Source: an uncultured Solobacterium sp. (GTDB lineage Bacteria > Bacillota_I > Bacilli_A > Erysipelotrichales > Erysipelotrichaceae). Taken from it: 47,076 nt of DNA. Below the pieces are notes generated by a model that did not search any database, was not told the origin of the DNA, and saw nothing but the letters and a program-made list of their open reading frames with translations. The stretch covers positions 1 through 47,076 of the forward strand of contig URHY01000006.1 of assembly GCA_900547815.1 (NCBI GenBank). Direction: 5' to 3'. Made by a program: the position numbers and the translations under genes. Each line of letters opens with the position of its first letter. The stretch's first letter is position 1. Positions 7,536 through 15,316 of this stretch are shown here, in pieces.

Positions 7536-9059
7536 TCACTGATTCATAAATCGATTGAGTTCATTAGCACGAAATGGATCACCATCCACTCGTTCATAAA
7601 ATTGAAGGTTATCCTGTTGATAAGACTGTGGATAGAGCAGTCTGTTATCTTTATCCACTGTAAATTCAATATCTGGATCAGCCATTAGATCTCCATTCAA
7701 TTCATAGTTATGAGCCATCGCAAAACGATTTTCATCAATGATTTCCACATTCAGATCCATAAAGCCAGGTGTTGCATATTTCATGTAGTAAGCATCATTT
7801 GTAAGTAATGGTTGGGCAATCTGTTCAAATAATTCATAGTTTCTATGTTCGATTGAATTTTCAATAAACCAGTTCTTACTTAAATCAAAATTGGGATCCG
7901 TGAATGCTTCAAAACATATTGTTCGTAGTGTTTGATAATAGTCGTGATTGTTTCCAAATAAAAAAGCTTGATCAGAATATTCAAGCTTACTATTGATAAC
8001 ATCATAGATTTGTTGATCCACCATTTCATGAATATCCGAAGTGGATACATTTGGATCATTTAATGCATCTTTATATTGTTCCATCAAAGAAGAAACTTGA
8101 ATCACAATATCATGATTCATTTGTTCCATTTCTAATGGTGTTATATATTTACTTTTCATTTCTATCATATGCAGTTTCTCCTTGAATACAGGTTCTAGTT
8201 GTTCAATCATTTCATGAGCCGTACTTTGAATATTAACTAAGATAGATTTCAATTCATCAAAATCTTTATCAGCATAGCTAGCAATATAACCAAATGAATA
8301 TTCAGAAGTATCTAGTCCAAAATGATCACATAATACAAAAGCCAACGATTCGGCTTCAATTTCTCGTTGGCTTTGATTTTTATCTGTTTGTTTATGAAGT
8401 ATGCTGTGAGCATACTCATGAATTAATGTTTTGGCAATTTGTAGATCTTCCAAATCTTTATTAATCACAATCTTATCTTCTTTAGGAGAATAGTATCCCT
8501 TAGCTCCTGTCATGAGATTCAAATCTTCTGTTTCTGTTTTAAATTCAATGAGAATTGTACAGATAGATTGCACGGATTGAATGATTGCCTTAGCTTCATT
8601 ATTAGAACCCGTTAAATCATGAATCAAAGAGGGAAGAGGATCACCAGAAGTTTGTGATATATCAAATACAGTAGTTGTTTTAAAACGAGTCACATTCACT
8701 TGCCGTTGTTCTTGAATAGGTGAACCAGCTTCATCCAATTCAACATTTCCGTTTTCATCTACTTTATTAATTAATCGATCTTCTTTATACGTTACAGGAG
8801 CAAGAATCATCAATCCTTTTTCACCTTTATCCACATGACGATTAAAGTTTGCCTGCCAGGAACGATATCCTGCAACTAAACTTGCATCTGGCTTTTGAGC
8901 CAATATCAATAAAGTGTTGTTCAATGAATAATTGTGGAATTTGCTGCAACAAGATAAATATCGTTTAAAAGAATCAGAAGAATAAACATCTTTTACACCT
9001 TGTTCAATCATCTCAAAAGCTTGTTTAGTTTTTTCATCCGAAGATTTATAATTAGACAT
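7536..9059 (-). CDS. ArdC-type ssDNA-binding/zincin antirestriction protein
   Basis: Residues about 1-160 match the ArdC N-terminal ssDNA-binding domain (YSLNNTLLILAQKPDASLVAG then NFNRHVDKGEKGLMIL). Residues 214-218 are HEYAH, a zincin motif, with a downstream EAESLAFVLCDHFGL that supplies the third ligand, as in ImmA/IrrE-like peptidases. ArdC protects incoming DNA from restriction during conjugation. The C-terminal 250 residues are a helical tail of unknown role. The stop is TGA followed by 51 open in-frame codons. A hairpin at 9094-9117 precedes the gene and is shared with arm 2. Confidence 0.83.
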   Translation of the reverse strand: MSNYKSSDEKTKQAFEMIEQGVKDVYSSDSFKRYLSCCSKFHNYSLNNTLLILAQKPDASLVAGYRSWQANFNRHVDKGEKGLMILAPVTYKEDRLINKVDENGNVELDEAGSPIQEQRQVNVTRFKTTTVFDISQTSGDPLPSLIHDLTGSNNEAKAIIQSVQSICTILIEFKTETEDLNLMTGAKGYYSPKEDKIVINKDLEDLQIAKTLIHEYAHSILHKQTDKNQSQREIEAESLAFVLCDHFGLDTSEYSFGYIASYADKDFDELKSILVNIQSTAHEMIEQLEPVFKEKLHMIEMKSKYITPLEMEQMNHDIVIQVSSLMEQYKDALNDPNVSTSDIHEMVDQQIYDVINSKLEYSDQAFLFGNNHDYYQTLRTICFEAFTDPNFDLSKNWFIENSIEHRNYELFEQIAQPLLTNDAYYMKYATPGFMDLNVEIIDENRFAMAHNYELNGDLMADPDIEFTVDKDNRLLYPQSYQQDNLQFYERVDGDPFRANELNRFMNQ

Positions 9060-9093
9060 CTCATCACCGTCCTTTCTAAAATAGGGTAAAAGA

Positions 9094-9117
9094 AAAGCAC
9101 TACCGAAGTAATGCTTT
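9094..9117 (-). terminator. Conserved hairpin-terminator upstream of ardC (arm 1)
   Basis: On the minus strand AAAGCATTAC pairs with GGTAGTGCTTT (with one G-U and one mismatch), followed by TCTTTT. The same hairpin stands before the arm 2 ardC remnant (33489) and after the zinc-ribbon cargo gene (30211), so it marks one boundary of the cargo site. Confidence 0.65.
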
Positions 9118-9146
9118 CATATGGTATCTCAACATGAATTTATTCA

Positions 9147-9578
9147 TTAATATCCACGATATTTATAAAGCATATCACTGAGCTCTTCATTTTTCTTTAT
9201 AAAATCCAACAAATATTCTTTGGTTATTTCAAATTGAATATTTCCATCTTTTTTTCGAGTTTTTGTCGCAAGTATTTGCTCTCCTTGTTTTGATGTAATT
9301 CTAAATCCATGAATTATTCTATTTCTCATCTCAACTATTTCAGAAAATAATATTTCAATATCCTTATTTCCTGTATTTCTAGAAATTGTATCTGCTATAG
9401 ATTTTTTAAGTTTTCCAGATTCCAAATCAATAAGATTATACCAATCATATGCATTGCTTGTATGAATAATATTTTCTATAATAAATCCATTATTTGAACT
9501 AAAGACACACAGAGCACTACCCAACAATTCACGATATTCTTTTGAGGGTAATGATTGTCTTGTGTAAGGTTCGTACAT
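9147..9578 (-). CDS. HEPN-domain protein (possible RNase) in the cargo site
   Basis: This 143-residue protein is all-helical with the HEPN signature R-x4-H: EMRNRIIHGF (Arg85...His90). It starts MYEPYTRQSLPSKEYRELLG, a form I associate with a small stand-alone family often labelled by unreliable names. HEPN proteins are frequently RNases in toxin-antitoxin, CRISPR and abortive systems. No nucleotidyltransferase partner is next to it; it is alone between sortase and ardC with its own upstream gap. Activity is inferred from the motif. It replaces the roughly 7 kb of cargo seen at the same place in arm 2. Confidence 0.65.
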   Translation of the reverse strand: MYEPYTRQSLPSKEYRELLGSALCVFSSNNGFIIENIIHTSNAYDWYNLIDLESGKLKKSIADTISRNTGNKDIEILFSEIVEMRNRIIHGFRITSKQGEQILATKTRKKDGNIQFEITKEYLLDFIKKNEELSDMLYKYRGY

Positions 9579-9663
9579 TTTTATGCCTCCTCGTTTTGTA
9601 ATCTATCTAATCCAACAATAGCATAGAACTATTAACATTTCATGAATTTATAGATTTTTTGAA

Positions 9664-10407
9664 TTAGTCTGTTCTTTTTGCTAGTATCACAATTCTCTTG
9701 TTATCATTTCTTGTATCGCAAGTCACTAAAGTCATCAGCTTATCATCCGTATTGACTGAAATACCTGTTTTATAAAGCCCTCGATTGATAGAATCAGAAA
9801 TAAAGGCATTGAATGAAGTATCTGAATCCCAACTGGATTGTGTAAATTCTAAAGAATCATTTAAATTGTTTAGATCTACATTCATTACTTCAAATATCTG
9901 ATAAGTTCTTGTTTCATTTTCTGTAATGAACTTGAATGTTTGATGTTCTTTGTAGCAGCTTTGATCAATATAGCTCATTAATGGAGTAAAAATGATACTA
10001 TTCCATTTACTAGAATGCCCATAGATGACAACATTTTTAGAATCAATATTTCCATCTGCTGATACAAAAGGGATACCTGCATTGGCATATTCTTTCTTGA
10101 TGTTTTTTCGCACATAGTAGTCATTATCTGGAGCCTGTACAACAGGTTCATAAATAACCCGATTATCGAATTCTAGAATACCAACTACGTCTTTATTTGT
10201 TTTTTGGAGTAAAGATAAAGAAAGCTCCTTTTCAGAAGCTCCCTTATCATCTTTATTATCCTTTGCTGTTTTACTTGGTTTAGATTCTACATAGTATTCT
10301 GAATAATCATAAGATTTCTTTGTTCCAAACTCACTATATAGAATGCCACCTAATAGACTTGCAGTAACTATCGCAAGTGCTGCTATTTTTATTTTCTTAT
10401 GTTTCAT
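9664..10407 (-). CDS. Class B sortase (arm 1)
   Basis: The 247-residue transpeptidase has an N-terminal membrane anchor (about 7-25), a linker, and the catalytic domain with His131 (IYGHSSK), Cys230 (TLVTCDTR) and Arg238 (NKRIVIL), all intact. Its N-terminal VVQAPDNDYYVRKN and IPFVSADGN are typical class B segments. It starts 5 bp after the adhesin stop codon, so the adhesin is its natural substrate. The pair is repeated in arm 2. Class B enzymes attach proteins to peptidoglycan or build pili; here the substrate ends unusually (see adhesin). Confidence 0.9.
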   Translation of the reverse strand: MKHKKIKIAALAIVTASLLGGILYSEFGTKKSYDYSEYYVESKPSKTAKDNKDDKGASEKELSLSLLQKTNKDVVGILEFDNRVIYEPVVQAPDNDYYVRKNIKKEYANAGIPFVSADGNIDSKNVVIYGHSSKWNSIIFTPLMSYIDQSCYKEHQTFKFITENETRTYQIFEVMNVDLNNLNDSLEFTQSSWDSDTSFNAFISDSINRGLYKTGISVNTDDKLMTLVTCDTRNDNKRIVILAKRTD

Positions 10408-10412
10408 ACTAT

Positions 10413-13400
10413 TTATACCCCTGTATTTGGAACAACGATACGTGTATTTTCAAAATAATAAATGATTGTATCCGTATCCTTATCACCTTCAACTTTATAA
10501 GCTTTGGATTTATCGGCTAACTGATAAGAAGTAGGCGCTTTGATTTCCTTGAACTCATATTCATGACCGTAAATGGCATCCGCTAATACTGCTTTTCCAT
10601 CTTTGATCACATGTTTACTAACCTTGTCATCACCAACTTTACGAGAATAATAAATTCCATCATCTACATCTAAGATGATTTGTTTATTTTCATCCGTTTT
10701 AACTGTCTTGATGATCTTTTTGAAATCTTCATCCTTAGAGATTTCGTATTCTTCATTAGCATCATCACCAACGATCATTAACTGACCAGATGCAAGGGTA
10801 GTGACAAAAGATTTAGCTGTCTTATCATAGACTTCAAAAATGGCTCCATTTAAGAAATGATCATGATGATCTTTATCCACCTTGTTGACATCTAGTTCAA
10901 TACGACGTTTTTCATTGTGCAATTCCATAGGAACGATAACAGTTGATTTTGTTGTATCTTCATCATAGTTGAATGTGAAATCATGTTTTTCTTCATCTAA
11001 TTTAAAGCCTACATTTGTTTCAAGTTCTTTAACGTAATAATCACCTGTAGGAAGATCTAAATGTTCAACATTTTTACCATCTTTATCAATCGTTAATGTG
11101 CCAACTAGTCCATCAGCAGGAATGATGACTTTATCATCTACAGTAATATCCTTTTTAGAATAAACACCAAAGACAACATCTTTGTAGGCTTCTTTATCTT
11201 CATCTTCAAATGTCTTAGTGATCTGTAAATCCAACTTTTGTCTTTCGTTGACATAAGACTGTTTGATTTCGACTACATCGATCATCTGACCCGCATATTC
11301 AATATCAAAGTTATAGCTGTTTTCATCTAATACATATCCAGTCTGTGTTGTGGTTTCTTTAATAGAATATTTACCTAACTGAAGCAATGATGAAGTTGTA
11401 ACACCATCACCTGTAGTAAATGTATCTACAACATCTCCTTTGTGGAACCATACTGTTCCTTCTGGAGTAACGATATCTTCACGTGCTGTGATTTCATACG
11501 TAACACCAGATAGATATTTTTCTTTATAGACTGGTGAATAAAGTGTTCCATAATCTGTTTCGGATTCTTTAGCTCCTGACAACATTTCACCACTCTTTTC
11601 AACATAGAACTGTCCTTTTTGTGTTTTGTTGTCAAAGTTCATAAAAATTTCTGTACTTGATCCATCTACATTGATTGGAATTTCCGTATCTTTTAATACG
11701 TAACCATGTGGTGCTTTGATTTCAACCAATTTATATTCTCCATATTTTAAAGGAGCAGGTAAGTGAACAGAACCATCCTCATCGGTTTTAAATACATCTG
11801 TTGTATATTTTTTAGGATATGTCACAGTCTGAGTTACATAGTTTCCATCTGCATCTTTGATTTTGAATTCAACACCAGCAGCAGGAATACGTTTACCTGT
11901 TTCACTGTCCGTTTTATAGATGGTTAATTCGGCTTTGATTGTATCGTTATAGATATTGTAAAAATAGGTCTTTTGATCTTTATCAATCTTTACTTCAAAT
12001 GGTTTTAAAATATCATAGCCAGTTGTTTCATGTTCTTTGACGATATATGTTCCATAAGGAAGATAATCACTGATTGCTCGACCATCTTCATCCGTTGTTA
12101 GTGTAGATACAACTTTGCCACTTGATTTTAGGATAATATCAAACTTAAATCCTTTACCAGGCTTTTGAACATTCGACTGGAATAATCCATATTTCTCTTT
12201 ATCGATTGTCTTGGCAATTTCAATACGACCTTTAATAACCTGATCTTTGATTGTTGTAGAAAAAGTTGAAGGAGTATTATTACCTGAATATTTGAGTTCA
12301 ACACTATTACAAGAACTGTTTGTTAAATATCCTTCTGGAGAAGTGACCTCACATACATTCAAAGTTGTTCCCACTGGATATTTTTTAGATTTAGCTTTTG
12401 AACCATTTGTCGTAATTGTTTCTAAAGTATTTCCACTTGAATCTTTGATGGCAAATGTTGCTCCATTGAAAGTTGCATCACCTTGCGTAGATGTTCCAGT
12501 TTCTGCATCTTGCTTTTCAACTTCGATATCAGCATATAGCAATTCAAAATTTAATTTGAAATTAGGAGAAGGATCTCTTCTGCTTGCCAGATAAATAACA
12601 CGCTGATAACCTCCACTTCCATAAATAATATTGACGTCTCTTGCTCCAAAGTTTCTTGAGAAGGTAAGTGTTTTATCATAGTTTTCTGAAGTGATGGATA
12701 CCGTTAAATCATTTCCATTTACAGAAGCATTAACACCATTTCCACTTGTAATAGAATAATTGCTTAATGTTCCTTTTGAATCTGTTAAAGTAACTGGAGT
12801 ATTTAGTCCCATTTTGATTGTTTGGTTATTGAATGAAGGTCTTCCTTGAGGTGTACTTCTTAAGTTGTTAATTTCATTCATTTCATTTGAAATATCATAT
12901 GTTGTCGTTCCATCCATATAGTACGGTTGATACCAATTGCCAGTAACAACTTGCCAGATCATGATTTGAGTAGCTACATAATAGTTTTCACTTTCATGTC
13001 CTGGATAAGAATAACCATAATAATTGATTTCCCAAATAGCTTGTCTTTGGCTTTCACTTAGTTCATCCCATTTGGCACTATCTGGAACATAATCATTACC
13101 AGCTATAAACAATTGCATCGGCTCAATACAAAATACGGTTTTATCACCAACATATAAATGTGAGATATAATCAAATCCGTACTGGTTTTCGATATAAATC
13201 ATGGCATATCGTGTCCCACAGGAAGTTGTATCGGTCATCATCGTATCATTTTCATTTATGATTTGATCCGGAAATACATCTTCCAAATAGCCTAATTCTG
13301 TAATTGTATCTAAATCATTTTCTGTAGTAGTTTCTTCTGCATGTACTGTGATTATATTCATAAATGAATTCAATATCACTAGTGCAGAAAGAAAGAACTT

Positions 13401-13427
13401 GCTGCCTTTCTTTAATATATTTTTCAT
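10413..13427 (-). CDS. Thioester-domain adhesin with CnaB/SpaA repeats (arm 1)
   Basis: This 1004-residue secreted protein has a signal peptide (1 to about 30, ending VHAEE), a thioester domain with the reactive Cys in TVFCIEPMQ and the TQ motif VATQIMIWQ, then a beta-rich stretch and about six CnaB/SpaA-type modules (about 300-990) with KT/KQD starts and E-rich ends (YIVKEHETTGY, YYVKELETNVGF) that form isopeptide bonds. It should bind host or partner cells by a covalent thioester bond and be displayed by the adjacent sortase. The C-terminus is VVPNTGV and stops there, without the hydrophobic anchor and basic tail expected after a sorting motif. A hairpin-terminator (13458-13484) lies in its leader. 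Confidence 0.88.
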   Translation of the reverse strand: MKNILKKGSKFFLSALVILNSFMNIITVHAEETTTENDLDTITELGYLEDVFPDQIINENDTMMTDTTSCGTRYAMIYIENQYGFDYISHLYVGDKTVFCIEPMQLFIAGNDYVPDSAKWDELSESQRQAIWEINYYGYSYPGHESENYYVATQIMIWQVVTGNWYQPYYMDGTTTYDISNEMNEINNLRSTPQGRPSFNNQTIKMGLNTPVTLTDSKGTLSNYSITSGNGVNASVNGNDLTVSITSENYDKTLTFSRNFGARDVNIIYGSGGYQRVIYLASRRDPSPNFKLNFELLYADIEVEKQDAETGTSTQGDATFNGATFAIKDSSGNTLETITTNGSKAKSKKYPVGTTLNVCEVTSPEGYLTNSSCNSVELKYSGNNTPSTFSTTIKDQVIKGRIEIAKTIDKEKYGLFQSNVQKPGKGFKFDIILKSSGKVVSTLTTDEDGRAISDYLPYGTYIVKEHETTGYDILKPFEVKIDKDQKTYFYNIYNDTIKAELTIYKTDSETGKRIPAAGVEFKIKDADGNYVTQTVTYPKKYTTDVFKTDEDGSVHLPAPLKYGEYKLVEIKAPHGYVLKDTEIPINVDGSSTEIFMNFDNKTQKGQFYVEKSGEMLSGAKESETDYGTLYSPVYKEKYLSGVTYEITAREDIVTPEGTVWFHKGDVVDTFTTGDGVTTSSLLQLGKYSIKETTTQTGYVLDENSYNFDIEYAGQMIDVVEIKQSYVNERQKLDLQITKTFEDEDKEAYKDVVFGVYSKKDITVDDKVIIPADGLVGTLTIDKDGKNVEHLDLPTGDYYVKELETNVGFKLDEEKHDFTFNYDEDTTKSTVIVPMELHNEKRRIELDVNKVDKDHHDHFLNGAIFEVYDKTAKSFVTTLASGQLMIVGDDANEEYEISKDEDFKKIIKTVKTDENKQIILDVDDGIYYSRKVGDDKVSKHVIKDGKAVLADAIYGHEYEFKEIKAPTSYQLADKSKAYKVEGDKDTDTIIYYFENTRIVVPNTGV

Positions 13428-13457
13428 CTTCTTTTTCCTTTCATTTAGGTTGTTGCA

Positions 13458-13484
13458 ACAAAAAAGCGAGAATTTTTCCTCGCT
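13458..13484 (-). terminator. Hairpin-terminator in the adhesin leader (arm 1)
   Basis: On the minus strand AGCGAG-GAAAAATT-CTCGCT is followed by TTTTTT, directly before the palindrome TGTTGCAACA (13451-13460) and the adhesin ribosome site. Arm 2 has the same elements (23098-23123). It ends the PBECR4 transcript or acts as an attenuator for adhesin expression. Confidence 0.7.
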
Positions 13485-13501
13485 AAAATAATGTATTTCA
13501 T

Positions 13502-14119
13502 TTAGATTAAGTTTTTTGATATCAAGTGATAAATATCTTTATGATAATAAGATAATATTTGCTCATTTCCATATTCTATTTTATTAAATGTTTTATCCTT
13601 TTTTTCTTTAGATAGTATTAAGTCAATTTGATTGGTACTCATATTAAGCATATTACCTTTAAGAAGTGTTTTGGGTCTTGAATAAATTCCTTCAGAAAAA
13701 CCAATTGTTATTTTATTGTCCGATGTAGCAATTACACAACTGACTTTATTTTTGCGAAACCCTTCTTCGATATATAGCTCTTGTGCAAAAAAATTATTTA
13801 TGTTTTCTAAAGCTGATATTTTTCTTCTAACCGAACCTTTTACACTTTTTTCACTTTGATTCTTTTTTGAAAAATCAAAATCATTTTCAGTAAGAGTATC
13901 ATTAAAACATTTTTCAAAAAATTCAGAAGGAGTTAGAGTTGTATGAACGCCTACTAAATGCAAGTAGTTATCCTTGTTTGCAACTAAAATATAGTATTTG
14001 CGATTCGTAAAACATTTCGAACAAATTAGGTATTGCCGATCAATAAAGATTTTTTTATATATTTTTGATTGATCAATTATTGATTGACATACCCTTTGTT
14101 TAAATGAAATATTATTCAT
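13502..14119 (-). CDS. PBECR4-type nuclease-fold protein, candidate toxin
   Basis: The 205-residue protein resembles the PBECR4 group (phage Barnase-EndoU-ColicinE5/D-RelE-like nucleases) through NYLHLVGVHTTLTPSEFFEK, LTENDFDFSKK, KVSCVIATSDNKITIGFSEG and RPKTLLKGNMLN. I call this from memory of the family; catalytic residues are not established. It lacks a signal peptide and also has a Cys pair (LICSKCFTNRKYY). It is directly behind a promoter, a ~120-nt structured RNA and a strong terminator, the order of type III toxin-antitoxin loci. In arm 2 all but the two ends of this gene are deleted while the RNA is kept. A role as phage- or plasmid-type polyvalent nuclease is the alternative. Confidence 0.6.
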   Translation of the reverse strand: MNNISFKQRVCQSIIDQSKIYKKIFIDRQYLICSKCFTNRKYYILVANKDNYLHLVGVHTTLTPSEFFEKCFNDTLTENDFDFSKKNQSEKSVKGSVRRKISALENINNFFAQELYIEEGFRKNKVSCVIATSDNKITIGFSEGIYSRPKTLLKGNMLNMSTNQIDLILSKEKKDKTFNKIEYGNEQILSYYHKDIYHLISKNLI

Positions 14120-14136
14120 ACAATTCTCTCTTTCTA

Positions 14137-14256
14137 AAATTAAAAGGCGATTGCTCGCCTTTTAAGATGTTTAGCAGTTTTCTCTGCACTGGAACAAGTT
14201 TTAGGTCTTTGTTCCGACCAATGGTATGGGTTTATAGTCTCCATACCGACTCTTCA
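14137..14256 (-). ncRNA. Structured RNA with interleaved stems (arm 1)
   Basis: From the predicted start near 14255 the RNA forms GGTATGG/CCATACC (7 bp), then interleaved pairs GGTC...GACC and GGAACAA...TTGTTCC in A-B-A'-B' order (pseudoknot or switch), then GCAG/CTGC with an AGAAAA loop, and ends in an 11-bp terminator stem (AAAAGGCGA/TCGCCTTTT) with TTTT. Arm 2 differs at about three positions in 120, and none breaks a stem: one makes a G-U pair, one adds a pair, one is in the terminator loop. It is not a riboswitch class I recognise. It precedes the PBECR4-type gene and may be its RNA antitoxin or a leader. Confidence 0.7.
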
Positions 14257-14261
14257 TTTAT

Positions 14262-14290
14262 AATATATCATTTTTACTAATAAGATACAA
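14262..14290 (-). promoter_or_regulatory. Sigma-A promoter for the structured RNA (arm 1)
   Basis: The minus strand reads TTGTAT (plus 14285-14290), a 17-bp spacer and TATATT (plus 14262-14267), close to consensus, with the RNA start a few bases downstream. The same promoter with the same spacer is found in arm 2. Confidence 0.7.
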
Positions 14291-14318
14291 TTTAAATGAG
14301 TTTTCTTATAAACCTTTT

Positions 14319-15053
14319 TTATTGAATCAAACTTCCATTGCTCCAAAGATTTAATCCATAATAAGCAATGCTGTGATCATTTCGATATACTGGTTGAACA
14401 GAATAGTTTGTAATTTCAATATCACCGATGTACATTACTTCATCCAGGTAATACATTCCGCCCACCTCTGCTTCAGCCTGTGAACTATAAGTTGCATAGT
14501 AAAAGTTCGTATCCATAATCACATCACAACTTACATCTGGATTGACTCCACCAGGACAAGCATAACATGGCTTTGCTAGTTCTGGAGTAGGTGTAGATTC
14601 TACTACAGGTTCTTGTTTGGATTCAGTAGGCTTTTCAATAGGTTGACTTACAACATCTTTTTTTGATTTATCTGATGTATTGGAACTGTTTGAAGTTGAA
14701 GATTTTTGGCCTGAACCAGAAGAACTCTTAGTAGAACTTTCTTTCTTGGAATTTTGCCTTTTACCTTCCGAAGAAACACTTGTTGTTTTGAATTCACTTT
14801 TGCCCGTAACTTTTTCTTTCTGTTTTTCTTCCTTGGATTCAGGTTTCTTCATTGTATCTCCAGCGCCTGTTTTCTCATCTTTGCCAACATTTTCATGTTC
14901 ACTAACTATAGCTTCATGTTTACTAACACTTAAAGAAGTATCTTCCATAAACTTTTCCACTGTTGGAACAGATACATCCTGGTTCATGTTGAAAACAATT
15001 CCAGTACCAATAAGTACACTTGAAACACAGAACGCAATTAACTTTGTCTTCAT
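14319..15053 (-). CDS. Secreted or membrane-anchored low-complexity protein (arm 1)
   Basis: The start is the ATG at 15053 (MKTKLIAFCVSSVLIGTGIV), 8 nt after GGAGG; the longer frame to 15068 begins inside that Shine-Dalgarno. A hydrophobic N-terminus (5-22) serves as signal or anchor, followed by about 120 residues of Lys/Ser/Glu-rich linker and a conserved C-terminal domain of about 85 residues beginning with CYACPGGVN and ending NLWSNGSLIQ. Two to three Cys in the CYACPGG...SCDV part could form disulfides. Arm 2 keeps the C-domain nearly unchanged while the linker varies, so the C-domain is the functional part. No family is recognised. Surface exposure together with the adhesin-sortase pair is likely. 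Confidence 0.7.
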   Translation of the reverse strand: MKTKLIAFCVSSVLIGTGIVFNMNQDVSVPTVEKFMEDTSLSVSKHEAIVSEHENVGKDEKTGAGDTMKKPESKEEKQKEKVTGKSEFKTTSVSSEGKRQNSKKESSTKSSSGSGQKSSTSNSSNTSDKSKKDVVSQPIEKPTESKQEPVVESTPTPELAKPCYACPGGVNPDVSCDVIMDTNFYYATYSSQAEAEVGGMYYLDEVMYIGDIEITNYSVQPVYRNDHSIAYYGLNLWSNGSLIQ

Positions 15054-15173
15054 TGACTTAACCTCCAATTATATTCACTGATAATTTCTACTATCTTTAA
15101 AATACAAGTTCTTCTAAATAATTACCTAGATACAAATATTTCTACTACTTACTCAATAACAACATTTTTTCTT

Positions 15174-15207
15174 TTTCGGTAGGTAATAAAGATTCTTTCG
15201 GTAGGTA
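15174..15207. repeat. Two 12-bp direct repeats downstream of parB (arm 1)
   Basis: TTTCGGTAGGTA occurs at 15174-15185 and 15196-15207, a 22-bp period, that is two helical turns. Arm 2 has the same pair (reverse orientation, 21-bp period) at 21952-21984. The spacing suggests a bound protein: a ParB centromere, an iteron, or an operator for the secreted-protein gene. The motif does not resemble the Spo0J parS sequence. Confidence 0.55.
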
Positions 15208-15253
15208 GGAGGGGTTTTAGGGGAGGTCACAGTCACACGTCCTGATGCGAAGA

Positions 15254-15276
15254 CAAACTGCCCTTCCAACAGTTTG
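15254..15276. other. Conserved hairpin after parB (arm 1)
   Basis: CAAACTG (15254-15260) and CAGTTTG (15270-15276) form a 7-bp inverted repeat, kept in arm 2 at 21883-21905. It follows the parB stop and is probably the end of the parA-parB transcript, although the T-run is weak. Confidence 0.45.
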
Positions 15277-15316
15277 GAAACAATCACAAGTAGAAAAAAA
15301 GCCGTTGCACATTCAA

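Noticed and set aside
7536..7538. UGA read as Trp throughout the genome
   Set aside because: TGA serves as the stop codon of several other genes here (for example the ABC ATPase and methyltransferase) and Trp is coded by TGG, so a general recoding is unlikely; only local readthrough or mutation is considered.
12247..12594. 115-codon plus-strand frame inside the adhesin gene
   Set aside because: It is antisense to CnaB repeats, and a matching antisense frame appears in arm 2 (24100-24414) only because the genes are homologous.
15174..15207. Spo0J-type parS site
   Set aside because: The repeats TTTCGGTAGGTA are direct and lack the TGTTTCACGTGAAACA-type symmetry, so only a generic binding site is claimed.
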